The position numbers and the translations under genes are program-made. Below are positions 1 through 8,369 of a stretch of 64,000 bases of DNA, piece after piece. The notes beneath the pieces were generated by a model. That model saw only the letters and a program-made list of their open reading frames with translations. It searched no databases and was not told where the DNA came from. This DNA is from UBA5793 sp040255465. GTDB lineage: Bacteria > Planctomycetota > Phycisphaerae > Phycisphaerales > UBA5793. Each line of letters opens with the position of its first letter. Position 1 is the first letter of the stretch. The DNA lies in contig JBDZVA010000009.1 in assembly GCA_040255465.1 (NCBI GenBank), positions 19,903-83,902 of the forward strand. The letters are read 5' to 3'.

Positions 1-10
1 GGTTGGGAAC

Positions 11-1177
11 ATGAAAGTTCTCGTAGTTGAGGATGATCCCAGTCAGGTCCGGCTGGTGAGCGAGTTGCTGCGGTGCAGCGGTGTTGAATTCGACGTGGGG
101 GCCGCTGATTCTGCTGCTTCGGCGGTCGCCGCACTGCAACGAGATCACCACGACGTGGTATTGCTCGATCTGACTCTGGGAGACTCTACCGGACTGGCGA
201 CCGTCCGAACGATTGCCCGTACGGCTCGGGATGTTTCGATCGTCGTGCTGACCGCGTCGGATAACACCGAAACGGGCCTGCAATCCCTCCGCCTGGGAGC
301 GCAGGATTTTCTCCGCAAGGATGAACTCACCGGGGCCGTGCTGCTGCGAAGCGTCCTGTTCGCGCACGAACGCAAGCGGGCTCAACTCACCGAGCGTGAG
401 CGCCGTCATCTTCGCGAAGCCGTTCGCGAGGCGGAGCGAGTGCTGGGAATCGTCGGGCACGAATTGCGCACTCCGTTGGCTGCTTTGCGTGCGACGACAG
501 AGTATCTCCTTACGCCCGAGGCCAAGGATTCCGCGGAGTGGGATGTCTTTCTGAATTCGATTCATAACGAAGTCACTCGCATGGCGGAACTTGTCAACAA
601 CATGCTTGAGGCCGCCCGACTCAACAGCGGACGATCCATGTGGTGTTGGGGGCCGGTCAACCTGTCTGAAGCCTGTGACGACGCCCTCAACGTCTTGCGC
701 CCCTTGGTGAGCCATCAACGAATCGAACTCCGCTGCATCCATGAGAGGGAGAACCTGCACCTGCGCGGAGATGCCAGTGCCGTTCAGCGTCTCATACTCA
801 ATTTGGTCAGCAATTCAGCGAAGTTCACTGAGGAAGGATTCATTGAGATACGAACCCGGCAGTACCTAGAGAAGGGTCGCTCATGGGTTGAAGTCCGTGT
901 TGAGGACTCGGGGACGGGAATCTCTGAAACGGTGGTCTCAAAACTCGGTGAAGCGTTCGTGCTCAGCTCGGGAGCCCTGGGATCGGACTACGTCAAGGGG
1001 ACGGGACTGGGTCTCTCCATCTGCAAGGCGATCGTCGCGGTGCATGGTGGCGACCTCACCGTCGCCTCGACACCGGGCAAGGGCACGGTGTTCACGGCGC
1101 GGTTGAGGGCCGATCTCGAAGCGCCGATGCGCGGTTCCCGCAAGATTCGGCGAAGACGCGAAAGGAGCGCCGCGTGA
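11..1177 (+). CDS. Response-regulator / histidine-kinase hybrid (REC-HisKA-HATPase)
   Basis: Cytoplasmic two-component protein of 388 aa with no membrane segment. An N-terminal receiver domain (about residues 1-120) has acidic residues ED(D) at 7-9 and the phospho-acceptor Asp53 in VVLLDLTLGD. A short linker leads to a HisKA H-box (GHELRTPLAALR, His150) and a HATPase_c domain with N-box (LILNLVSNSAKFT), G1 (DSGTGIS) and G2 (GTGLGLSI). The REC-first order suggests a kinase whose activity is set by phosphorylation of its own receiver. The stop overlaps the GTG start of the next gene (GTGA), so the two are probably translationally coupled and may act in one relay. The ligand and upstream partner cannot be told from sequence. 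Confidence 0.93.
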   Translation: MKVLVVEDDPSQVRLVSELLRCSGVEFDVGAADSAASAVAALQRDHHDVVLLDLTLGDSTGLATVRTIARTARDVSIVVLTASDNTETGLQSLRLGAQDFLRKDELTGAVLLRSVLFAHERKRAQLTERERRHLREAVREAERVLGIVGHELRTPLAALRATTEYLLTPEAKDSAEWDVFLNSIHNEVTRMAELVNNMLEAARLNSGRSMWCWGPVNLSEACDDALNVLRPLVSHQRIELRCIHERENLHLRGDASAVQRLILNLVSNSAKFTEEGFIEIRTRQYLEKGRSWVEVRVEDSGTGISETVVSKLGEAFVLSSGALGSDYVKGTGLGLSICKAIVAVHGGDLTVASTPGKGTVFTARLRADLEAPMRGSRKIRRRRERSAA

Positions 1178-2982
1178 CCACCATCCTGGTCGTTGATGAC
1201 ATGGAGCTCTTTCGTGAGCCGATCGCCGCCGCCCTTCGTTCCCGAGGGTTTGAAGTGAAGACGGCGGGCGACGGTCACTCGGCGCTTCGGCTGGCTCGCA
1301 ATCAGCCGCCGGATCTTGTTTTGCTTGATCTGGCCATGCCGGGGATGGACGGGTTGAGCGTTCTCGCCTCGATGCGAGCCGATTCACGCCTCAAGGACCT
1401 TCCAGTGATTCTCCTCACCGCCGTCGCAGATCGCGACTATGTCATCCGGGCGGGTAAGCTCGGGGCCAAGTACTACCTGCTGAAGACGCAGTTCTCAATT
1501 GATCAACTGGTGGATCGGGCCAAACTCGTTCTGGCGGAGAGTACTGCGCGTCGTGAACAACCTGTTGAATCCGGCCCATCGCCTCGGCAACCGCTCAGCG
1601 ACGAAAAGAAGACTCCACCGAAGCCATCTGCGACCGATTCATCGGCCGGGCCAGCCGTCGTCTCCTCAGCGTCACCGAGCGATCCCCTGGCAGCCCTCAA
1701 GGCGATCAAGCCGCTGATCAAACGCTCGGAGATGTACGACCGAATCGACGGGGCCGGAGAATTGCAGGCCCTCTCACCCACAGTCACCAAAGTGATCAAA
1801 CTGACCGAACGGGAAAGCAGCACTGCGGAGGAAATCGCCCGGGCGATCAAGCAGGACTCGGCCATGGCCATCAAGATCCTCCGCCTGGCCAATTCCGCAG
1901 CGTTTGCACGTGGGCAGATCGTGGACACGGTAGACAGAGCGGTGGCCCGCCTGGGCGTCTCCGAAATCCGCCAGGCCATGCTCAATCTCAACGTCATCCA
2001 GCACTTTGGCGCCACGAACATGTGTGGCCGAGTGAACATCGGGCGATTCTGGGAACACTCCATCGCGTGCGGGATCATTGCGGCGCAGATCGCAACCTGG
2101 CGCGCGCCTGAGGAGGCGGATATCGCCTTTACGATGGGCCTGGTACATGATCTGGGCCGTCTGCTATTCATGCAAGAACTGAGCGAGATTTATGAGCAGG
2201 TTCTCGACACCACCGAGCGACTGGGGCTGCCACTGGAACATGTGGAATCCCGGCTGCTCATGGTCAGTCACGCCGAAGTGATGGACCGGCTCTTGCACGC
2301 CTGGCACTTTCCCAAGGAACTGATCGATCCAGTCGTGTTTCATCACCTCCCGCTCGCGGACATCCGACACATGGCGTCCAAGCGGTTTCACGAGGTCGTC
2401 ACGCTCGCGCTCGCTGATCGACTTTGTCATGCGCTGCTGATCGGGGACAGTGGGAATCGGGTGCTCTATCCGATCGAGGATTACTGCGAGGCGCTTGGGA
2501 TCGACGCTGACGTGATCACCCATATTGAACAGATTGCCCTCGACGAGACAAGTGATCTCAAACTGGGGCTGATGACGGAATCGTCGGACGAGGGCTGGAT
2601 CGATGCGCGGGAAGAGGTCCGCGGGCAGCTGCCTGACGGCTTCCGTCCGCTGGTTGTGTCTGAGAAGCCGGTATTCGATGCCGTGCGAATCTGGTGCGAC
2701 CAACTGTGTGTGGCTGATAACGAAGAACCGAACATCGCCATTGTGCACGCATTCTCGGCAGCGTCACTCCCGGGACTGTTGGATCGCCTGACGAGGTTGG
2801 AGCGAGAGGAGGGAGTCGCGGACCTGCCGCTTCTCGTGATTCTGCCGGAGGGGCACAATCACCCCGTCACACCGACGGTGGAGCGAGCGCACCAGCAACT
2901 GCAGATGCCGCTCATGGAATCGCGACTCATCGAGGCCATCAGGAACCTCGACGCAGCATCAATCGGCAGGAAAGCCGCCTGA
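1174..2982 (+). CDS. REC-HDOD response regulator
   Basis: 602-aa protein starting at GTG in a GTGA overlap with the preceding kinase. Residues 1-120 form a receiver domain with Asp52 in VLLDLAMPGMDG. A Pro/Ser-rich linker (about 125-175) follows, then an HDOD domain (about 190-410) with the typical start LQALSPTVTKVIKL and helical text DSAMAIKILRLANSAAF, plus MGLVHDLGRLLF, an HD-like pair. HDOD proteins are usually non-catalytic signalling outputs in chemotaxis, motility or cyclic-di-GMP networks. The last ~150 residues are unassigned and could be a degenerate receiver-like fold. Most likely partner: the upstream kinase. Confidence 0.9.
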   Translation: MTTILVVDDMELFREPIAAALRSRGFEVKTAGDGHSALRLARNQPPDLVLLDLAMPGMDGLSVLASMRADSRLKDLPVILLTAVADRDYVIRAGKLGAKYYLLKTQFSIDQLVDRAKLVLAESTARREQPVESGPSPRQPLSDEKKTPPKPSATDSSAGPAVVSSASPSDPLAALKAIKPLIKRSEMYDRIDGAGELQALSPTVTKVIKLTERESSTAEEIARAIKQDSAMAIKILRLANSAAFARGQIVDTVDRAVARLGVSEIRQAMLNLNVIQHFGATNMCGRVNIGRFWEHSIACGIIAAQIATWRAPEEADIAFTMGLVHDLGRLLFMQELSEIYEQVLDTTERLGLPLEHVESRLLMVSHAEVMDRLLHAWHFPKELIDPVVFHHLPLADIRHMASKRFHEVVTLALADRLCHALLIGDSGNRVLYPIEDYCEALGIDADVITHIEQIALDETSDLKLGLMTESSDEGWIDAREEVRGQLPDGFRPLVVSEKPVFDAVRIWCDQLCVADNEEPNIAIVHAFSAASLPGLLDRLTRLEREEGVADLPLLVILPEGHNHPVTPTVERAHQQLQMPLMESRLIEAIRNLDAASIGRKAA

Positions 2983-2991
2983 GAGGTTTGA

Positions 2992-3067
2992 CCCGTCGCA
3001 CGGGATGCCTAGGGAAGCGGGCGACATGTATTAGGCGGGATCACACCCACCTAAGGAGCCGGCCCGC
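2992..3067 (+). ncRNA. Structured intergenic element of unknown class
   Basis: The gap between the HDOD gene and the sensor kinase holds nested inverted repeats. A hairpin CCCGT-cgc-ACGGG is at 2992-3004. An outer stem GCGGGC (3017-3022) pairs with GCCCGC (3062-3067). It encloses TTAGGCGGG (3031-3039) and CCCACCTAA (3046-3054), which pair except for one C/A mismatch around a six-base loop. No U-tract follows, so it is not a simple terminator. It could be a leader or small RNA controlling the kinase gene. Only the pairing is observed; no known riboswitch family was recognised. Confidence 0.3.
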
Positions 3068-3103
3068 ATTGGCCGAAAAGAAGTACGGAATGTCCTTTGA
3101 ACG

Positions 3104-3117
3104 CCATCACGTGATGG
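3104..3117. promoter_or_regulatory. 14-bp perfect palindrome, possible operator
   Basis: CCATCACGTGATGG is a perfect palindrome just upstream of the ATG candidates (3125, 3149) of the hybrid kinase. Its position suits a dimeric regulator site, but no protein is linked to it. Confidence 0.3.
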
Positions 3118-3124
3118 TCGCGCG

Positions 3125-5722
3125 ATGCCATGGAAGCCAGGTCCAGTCATGACGGATCATCTCGTCGACGCGAATCCCGATCCCGAGATGCCGCGCGTCC
3201 CGTGGGTGTTGCGTTCGGGCTGGCGCCTGTACGGCACCCTCTTTCTGGTCCTCGCCATCCCAACGGTCATTCTGATTTCCAGCATTTCGACGCGATTGAG
3301 GGGTCAACTCGAAGCAGATCTGAAGAACCAGAATGCCCTGATCAGCCGGACGCTGGCACTGGCCGTCGATGAGGAGTTCAGAAGCCTGAGCGAACATGCC
3401 CGGAGCACTGCTTTGGCGCCGGCTCTTCGAAATGCCGTGCAAAAGGCTGATGAATCCGCCGTACGGTCACGGTTGGAAGCGTTCGTCAGCGGCAATCCTC
3501 GATTAACTCGCGCCTTCGTTGCAGATCTGGAAGGCGTCGAGCGATTCGACTATCCGCATGATGCCTCGGTGATCGGACGAAGCTTTGCTGATCGCGACTG
3601 GTTCAGAGGTGTGGTGGAGCGTCAGGATGCCTATGTATCCGAGATATACCAACGTGCTGCACTGGGGCGACCCTACGTTGTCGCCATCGCAACACCGATC
3701 CGCGATGCACACCAACAAACGGTGGGCTACCTGGTCGGCCAGTATCCACTGACCGATCTTCGCAGCCGCCTGGCGAGTCTTTCTCCGAACGCTGAAGTCG
3801 AGTTCCTGCTTGTTGATCAGGCCGGGCACTCGGTCCGCGTTGGAGCTGATGAGTCGTCGATCCCGGCTTCACCCGACTTCAGCGAGGACGCAACTCAACT
3901 GTCAGTTGGCCAGACACAGGTGTTCAGATCCGAACGTGGAGCGAGTCGGGTCATGAGTACGACGCTCATTCCCTCGGCGAATTGGAAGGTGGCTGCCTAC
4001 CAGTCCATGGAGTCCATCCACAAGTCGATCGCATCGCTGCTCGGGACGATTGGCGTGCTCTTCCTTGTTTGCGGTACGGTGATGGCGCTGCTCGGTTTGG
4101 CGCTGACCCGCACACTTGTGCGCTACAGCAAATCCCTGGAGCGAAGCGACCACGAGCTGCGCCATGCCAAAGCCGCGGCAGAGCAGGCAAATCGAACCAA
4201 GAGCGAGTTCCTCGCCAATATGAGCCATGAGATCCGCACGCCGATGATGGCTATTACCGGTTACGCCGATCTCCTTCATGATCCCAGCCAGGGTGCCGCC
4301 GAGCGAGCGGAAGCGGTCGGCATCATTCGCCGCAACGCCAACCACCTGCTCACGATCATCAACGACATCCTTGATCTCTCGAAAATCGAAGCCGGTGAAC
4401 TGGCCGTTGAACGAATCTCGTGCTCACCGTGCCGCGTGTTGTACGACGTAGTGTCCCTGATGCGCGTTCGTGCAGTGGAGAAGAACCTCGCGCTCAAGAC
4501 TCGCGTTGACGGCGCGATTCCCGAGTGCATCCGGGCTGATCCGACTCGACTGCGTCAGATCCTCATCAATCTAGTTGGTAACGCCATCAAGTTCACCGAC
4601 TCCGGCTGGGTCAAGATCACGAGTCGGCTCATCACGTCGGAGAACGGGAATGAGCCGATGCTGCGCATTGATGTCATTGATTCGGGGATTGGCATGGACG
4701 CCAGCCAGATGGCCCGTATCTTCAAGCCCTTTGCGCAGGCTGATTCCTCGACCACCCGAAAGTTTGGTGGCACGGGACTCGGTCTGACCATCAGCCAGCG
4801 GCTCTCGCACATGCTTGGCGGTCGGATCGAGGTGGATTCGACGCCGGAGCGCGGAAGTACTTTTTCGCTCTACATCGCTACGGGTCCGCTGGATGGGGTC
4901 CGGCTGATCGAGGATTGCAGCGAAGTGCTGGCGGAGCGGGAACCCACACCGGATGATTCAATTCCGGTGCATCTGCATGGGCGCGTCCTCTTAGTCGAGG
5001 ATGGAGCGGACAATCGGGCGTTGCTGGCGCTCTATCTTCGGCTCGCCGGCGCCGATGTGACTGAAGCCGAGAACGGTCAGATCGCGTGTGAGATTGTGGA
5101 ATCGGCAAGAGAACGCGACGAGTCGTTTGCGGCCATCATCATTGATATGCAGATGCCTGTACTCGACGGCTATGGTGCAGTGCGGCGACTCCGTGCGCAA
5201 GGGATCGAGACTCCGGCGATTGCTCTCACCGCCCATGCCATGCCCGAAGACAGATGCAAATGCCTCGACGCCGGGTGTACTGACTATCTGAGCAAGCCCG
5301 TAACTCGCGCCCGACTGCTGCAAACGCTTGCAAACTACATGAATTGCGTGCAAACCACCCCGGATGCCGAAACCGATTCTTCTGCAGTCGCGCCCCACCA
5401 GTTGCTCACCAGCACCATTTCAGACGAGGCGGTCAGACCGTATCTGGATGCGTTCATATCGGGGCTCTCGACCCGTGCTTCGGAAATGGAGCGTGACCTC
5501 GCGGAAGAGGACTTTGCGGCGCTCGCGGACCACATCCACCAAGTTAAGGGAAGCGGCGGGCTCTTCGGGCTCATGCCTCTCAGCAAACAGGCTGAGGTGG
5601 CTGAAGAGCACATTCACCGACGTCAGTCTATTGAAGCCATTGCGCGGGAGGTCGGCACGCTCATCAACTTGATGAACAGCGTGACGGCCGCCGACGAATC
5701 GACGATTCCACCGCGCCATTGA
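3125..5722 (+). CDS. Membrane hybrid sensor kinase (Cache-HisKA-HATPase-REC-Hpt)
   Basis: 865-aa hybrid kinase. A first transmembrane helix (LYGTLFLVLAIPTVILI, near residue 40) and a second (GVLFLVCGTVMALLGLALT, about 305-330) bracket a ~250-residue periplasmic region resembling a Cache sensor (SFADRDWFRGVV, VVAIATPIRD). The cytoplasmic part has an H-box (SEFLANMSHEIRTPM), HATPase_c (DSGIGMD, GGTGLGLTIS), a receiver (IIIDMQMPVLDG) and a C-terminal Hpt domain with HIHQVKGSGGLFG. It therefore contains a complete His-Asp-His relay ready to pass phosphate to a separate regulator. ATG3149 (MTDHL...) is an alternative start; neither site has a strong Shine-Dalgarno. It is the last left-flank gene before the prophage, convergent with the gene ending at 5742. 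Confidence 0.92.
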   Translation: MPWKPGPVMTDHLVDANPDPEMPRVPWVLRSGWRLYGTLFLVLAIPTVILISSISTRLRGQLEADLKNQNALISRTLALAVDEEFRSLSEHARSTALAPALRNAVQKADESAVRSRLEAFVSGNPRLTRAFVADLEGVERFDYPHDASVIGRSFADRDWFRGVVERQDAYVSEIYQRAALGRPYVVAIATPIRDAHQQTVGYLVGQYPLTDLRSRLASLSPNAEVEFLLVDQAGHSVRVGADESSIPASPDFSEDATQLSVGQTQVFRSERGASRVMSTTLIPSANWKVAAYQSMESIHKSIASLLGTIGVLFLVCGTVMALLGLALTRTLVRYSKSLERSDHELRHAKAAAEQANRTKSEFLANMSHEIRTPMMAITGYADLLHDPSQGAAERAEAVGIIRRNANHLLTIINDILDLSKIEAGELAVERISCSPCRVLYDVVSLMRVRAVEKNLALKTRVDGAIPECIRADPTRLRQILINLVGNAIKFTDSGWVKITSRLITSENGNEPMLRIDVIDSGIGMDASQMARIFKPFAQADSSTTRKFGGTGLGLTISQRLSHMLGGRIEVDSTPERGSTFSLYIATGPLDGVRLIEDCSEVLAEREPTPDDSIPVHLHGRVLLVEDGADNRALLALYLRLAGADVTEAENGQIACEIVESARERDESFAAIIIDMQMPVLDGYGAVRRLRAQGIETPAIALTAHAMPEDRCKCLDAGCTDYLSKPVTRARLLQTLANYMNCVQTTPDAETDSSAVAPHQLLTSTISDEAVRPYLDAFISGLSTRASEMERDLAEEDFAALADHIHQVKGSGGLFGLMPLSKQAEVAEEHIHRRQSIEAIAREVGTLINLMNSVTAADESTIPPRH

Positions 5723-5741
5723 GTGCGGTTCCGCGTGGTGG

Positions 5742-6707
5742 TTATAACTGGCGGATGGGCAGGCCAGATCGTCTCCCGCCTCGGCAACGGCAGCGGCGTT
5801 CCTCACGCGCGTCTGCCATATCGATGGCTTCGGCATCCACCAACCGATGCGGCGCAATCTGCGGACCAGATGCTTCGATTGATGCCAGCCCGAGCCCGGG
5901 AGCCAAACCACTGCAATCCGTATCGCACGCCATGGTGATCGTCGCTGTCCCACCGGTCGCGGCGGGATGCATCGCCGTACCGGACCCTCCGCACAGGCAG
6001 GCGGTGCTGCTCAGGCCGTTCGTGATGACCAATGGCCAACTCGAGTAGTTGGCGCACTGGCGGGCGTCGAAACTGGCGACGCCGAAGAAGATCGGGATGG
6101 GGATTCCGCCACCGGGCAAGGCGGTCACCCAGAGGATGAACCGCCGAGTCGTGCCAATCACCTGGTAGTCGAGCACGGCGCTGGCGATCAACACATCGAA
6201 GGTGTTGCTCGTGCCGGTGCAGTTGGAGTTGACATACTGGGTGGCGTTGATGCCGGTGTCGGCCAGGATCAGGCAGGTGCGCCACTGGCAGCAGACCGTG
6301 TCGGGATTGATCGTGTTGCACGGTGAGTCGGGATCGCGGATCGAAGTGTGGACGCCGTCGTTCCAGTTGAACGGCAAGGTCAGATCGGGCATCGCTGCCG
6401 AGAGGTACTTGTAGGAGGCCCAGGTTCCCGGCGCGGCCACGCAGTCATTGCCGCGGAAGGTGCGGCATGCCGTGGCGAAGGTGAGTCCGCTGAGTGTCAC
6501 GGTCAGGCACGCCTTTCCACTTGAGTTGTGGCAGCCATCGATGGGCAGGGAGTACTGCACGCCATCGCCGCACTCGATGCAGATGCAGCAGGGGCAGTCC
6601 GGGCAATCGACGCCCTCCTTGCAACAGCAGCAGTTCGTGGTGGTCGCCGGCAGGCCGATCGGGCCGAGCAGGAGCGAGTTGCCCGATGGTCCAAGGATGA
6701 GCGGCAT
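5742..6707 (-). CDS. Cysteine-rich prophage-terminal protein, unknown function
   Basis: 321-aa protein, last gene of the minus-strand morphogenesis block, only 20 bp from the convergent sensor kinase. Its start has a good AGGGAG ribosome site. Residues ~25-50 hold a dense cysteine cluster (TNCCCCKEGVDCPDCPCC), with further Cys scattered to ~270 (STACLCGGSG), then a basic tail rich in Arg. No catalytic motif was recognised. Its place distal to the tape measure suggests a tip, baseplate or host-contact protein, with the cysteines forming disulfides or a metal cluster; this is inference. Confidence 0.7.
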   Translation of the reverse strand: MPLILGPSGNSLLLGPIGLPATTTNCCCCKEGVDCPDCPCCICIECGDGVQYSLPIDGCHNSSGKACLTVTLSGLTFATACRTFRGNDCVAAPGTWASYKYLSAAMPDLTLPFNWNDGVHTSIRDPDSPCNTINPDTVCCQWRTCLILADTGINATQYVNSNCTGTSNTFDVLIASAVLDYQVIGTTRRFILWVTALPGGGIPIPIFFGVASFDARQCANYSSWPLVITNGLSSTACLCGGSGTAMHPAATGGTATITMACDTDCSGLAPGLGLASIEASGPQIAPHRLVDAEAIDMADAREERRCRCRGGRRSGLPIRQL

Positions 6708-6771
6708 GGTTCGACTCCCTTCGGTCGCTCACCACAGGTGGGTGCGACTTCCTTTGGCCTCTCGCCACGAG

Positions 6772-7566
6772 TCAGGGGCAACTCTCCAAGTTCACGTCGC
6801 TCGTCGCGCTTGTCGTGGAGGTGGCGCCCACACCGATGACCACACCCGCCACGTTGCGCGAGAGCGTGATGATCGATCGCTGCACGGTGATGCGCAGCAC
6901 GCTGCCGACGATCGCATGAGTCACGCCAGTGACGAGCGTGAGTTGCACCGTGCTGTTGACGTTGGTGTCGATCTTGAGGCAGCCCTCGGTGTCGAAGGCC
7001 AGACCACTGTTTGAGGCGAGACACACCGCCGCACCGGCCGCAGGCAGACGCACAAACGCCTGGCGGAGCAGGCTGATCGAATCCTCGACCCAGAGGATCT
7101 GGGCCGCCCCACTGTCGCCGCTGAGCAGTCGATCCGTCAAACCGGGAGAGACGTCAGCGAATTCATGACTCGGATCGGCCAGACCAATCTTGACGGGCAC
7201 CACTCCACCCATGGCGGCACGCACGATCGCGCCTGGAGCGGCTGTCTCCAGCAGGATGGCGAACTTGCCCGCATGTTCGGCCGCGGGAACGACGCCCGTG
7301 AACGCCACCCGTTCGAGTTCGAGTGCATCGCCGGGATCGATGATCGGGTCTGTGATGGCCAGCACGCCGAATCGACCCACCGTCGAACCTGTCGAGTTCA
7401 GAACGAGGATGACATCGTTGTCGCGGCGCAGACGTTGTGGATCACCCGCGGCGTTGTGCTGGCGCTGCCGCAGATCGACGGCCGCATCGACGAAGGCGTT
7501 GTATGCCGCCGCGGGGATGTTGAGCGGATCGCCGGTTTTCACCTTGCGCAGGGAATCGCCACTCAT
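6772..7566 (-). CDS. Prophage structural-region protein, unknown
   Basis: 264 aa, no recognised domain. The N-terminus (SLRKVKTGDPLNIPAAAYNAFVDAA) is of a type I associate with proteins encoded distal to tape-measure genes in planctomycete prophages. The rest is rich in beta-prone Val/Thr/Ile stretches, as in baseplate or fibre proteins. It lies between the Cys-rich protein and the 266-aa protein in one operon (2 bp from the latter). Function is not assigned. Confidence 0.72.
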   Translation of the reverse strand: MSGDSLRKVKTGDPLNIPAAAYNAFVDAAVDLRQRQHNAAGDPQRLRRDNDVILVLNSTGSTVGRFGVLAITDPIIDPGDALELERVAFTGVVPAAEHAGKFAILLETAAPGAIVRAAMGGVVPVKIGLADPSHEFADVSPGLTDRLLSGDSGAAQILWVEDSISLLRQAFVRLPAAGAAVCLASNSGLAFDTEGCLKIDTNVNSTVQLTLVTGVTHAIVGSVLRITVQRSIITLSRNVAGVVIGVGATSTTSATSDVNLESCP

Positions 7567-7568
7567 GG

Positions 7569-8369
7569 TCAGATCCCCAGCCCCGTGAAATCCCCATCCT
7601 CGTACACACGCTCGACATACACCGCGACGGGCCGCTTCACGATCGCGCCGGCGCCGGCATCTTCCGCCTCGGCGTAGCGCACCCAGAGGTACTCCCAGCC
7701 CTTCTTATCGATGCCGGTGATGTCGCCGACACTCAGACTGGTGCGATTGGGGCGGGATGCGAATCGGAAAGTCAGTTCCCAGTCGCCCTGACCGCGTTTG
7801 CTGCCCGAGACACCCAGGAACAGGCACTCACCTGCACTGAAGCCCTTGAATGCCCCGTCATTGACCCGGCCGGTGAGGGCGAAGAGTGTACCTTTATATG
7901 TGGGGGTCACCAGACTGTCATCGAGATAGTGCGTCTCGGTGAACTGGTACGTGGGCACGACAATGTCCACACCCTCGACACTGTCGGCGGTAACGCCGAT
8001 GGCGCCCTTGAAGTCCGGTGCCGTGCCACCCGGCGGTGCGTACGAATTGATTGTCTCCAGTGACTGGGTGATGTGCTCACTGCCGCCACCGGTCTCGAAG
8101 GTGAAGGTGCTCTCTCCGGTGTCGGGCGGATCGGTCGAGGAATCAACCTGATAGGTGACGGTCCCGTCGTAGAGATCGGGCCCGGCTTCTTCGACACGGA
8201 TCTGGTAGAGCGGCAGGCCGCCGTAGAAGGACGGCACCTCGGCTTCGAGCGCGGCCAGCGCCTCGAGATCATCGCTCGTGCCGCGGACCCAGTAGAGACG
8301 CTCGGTCGATGGGCTGCGGCCACTGCTGGTCGTTCGACTGATCCCGCGTTCCTGAACTTCCGTGCTCAT
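7569..8369 (-). CDS. Distal tail-region protein, unknown
   Basis: 266 aa. Its ATG overlaps the stop of the tape-measure gene (ATGA at 8366-8369), so translation is coupled. The sequence is beta-rich (TYKGTLFALTGRVNDGAFKG, WELTFRFASRPNRT) and ends in a region that could be a small barrel. By position it could be the distal tail or adaptor protein that follows the tape measure in siphophages, but no signature was recognised. Confidence 0.75.
   Translation of the reverse strand: MSTEVQERGISRTTSSGRSPSTERLYWVRGTSDDLEALAALEAEVPSFYGGLPLYQIRVEEAGPDLYDGTVTYQVDSSTDPPDTGESTFTFETGGGSEHITQSLETINSYAPPGGTAPDFKGAIGVTADSVEGVDIVVPTYQFTETHYLDDSLVTPTYKGTLFALTGRVNDGAFKGFSAGECLFLGVSGSKRGQGDWELTFRFASRPNRTSLSVGDITGIDKKGWEYLWVRYAEAEDAGAGAIVKRPVAVYVERVYEDGDFTGLGI

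Noticed and set aside
2983..3103. 6S RNA, suggested by CACACCCACCTAAGG-like text
   Set aside because: The long closing stem and 5' half are absent within the gap; kept only as an unclassified structured element.
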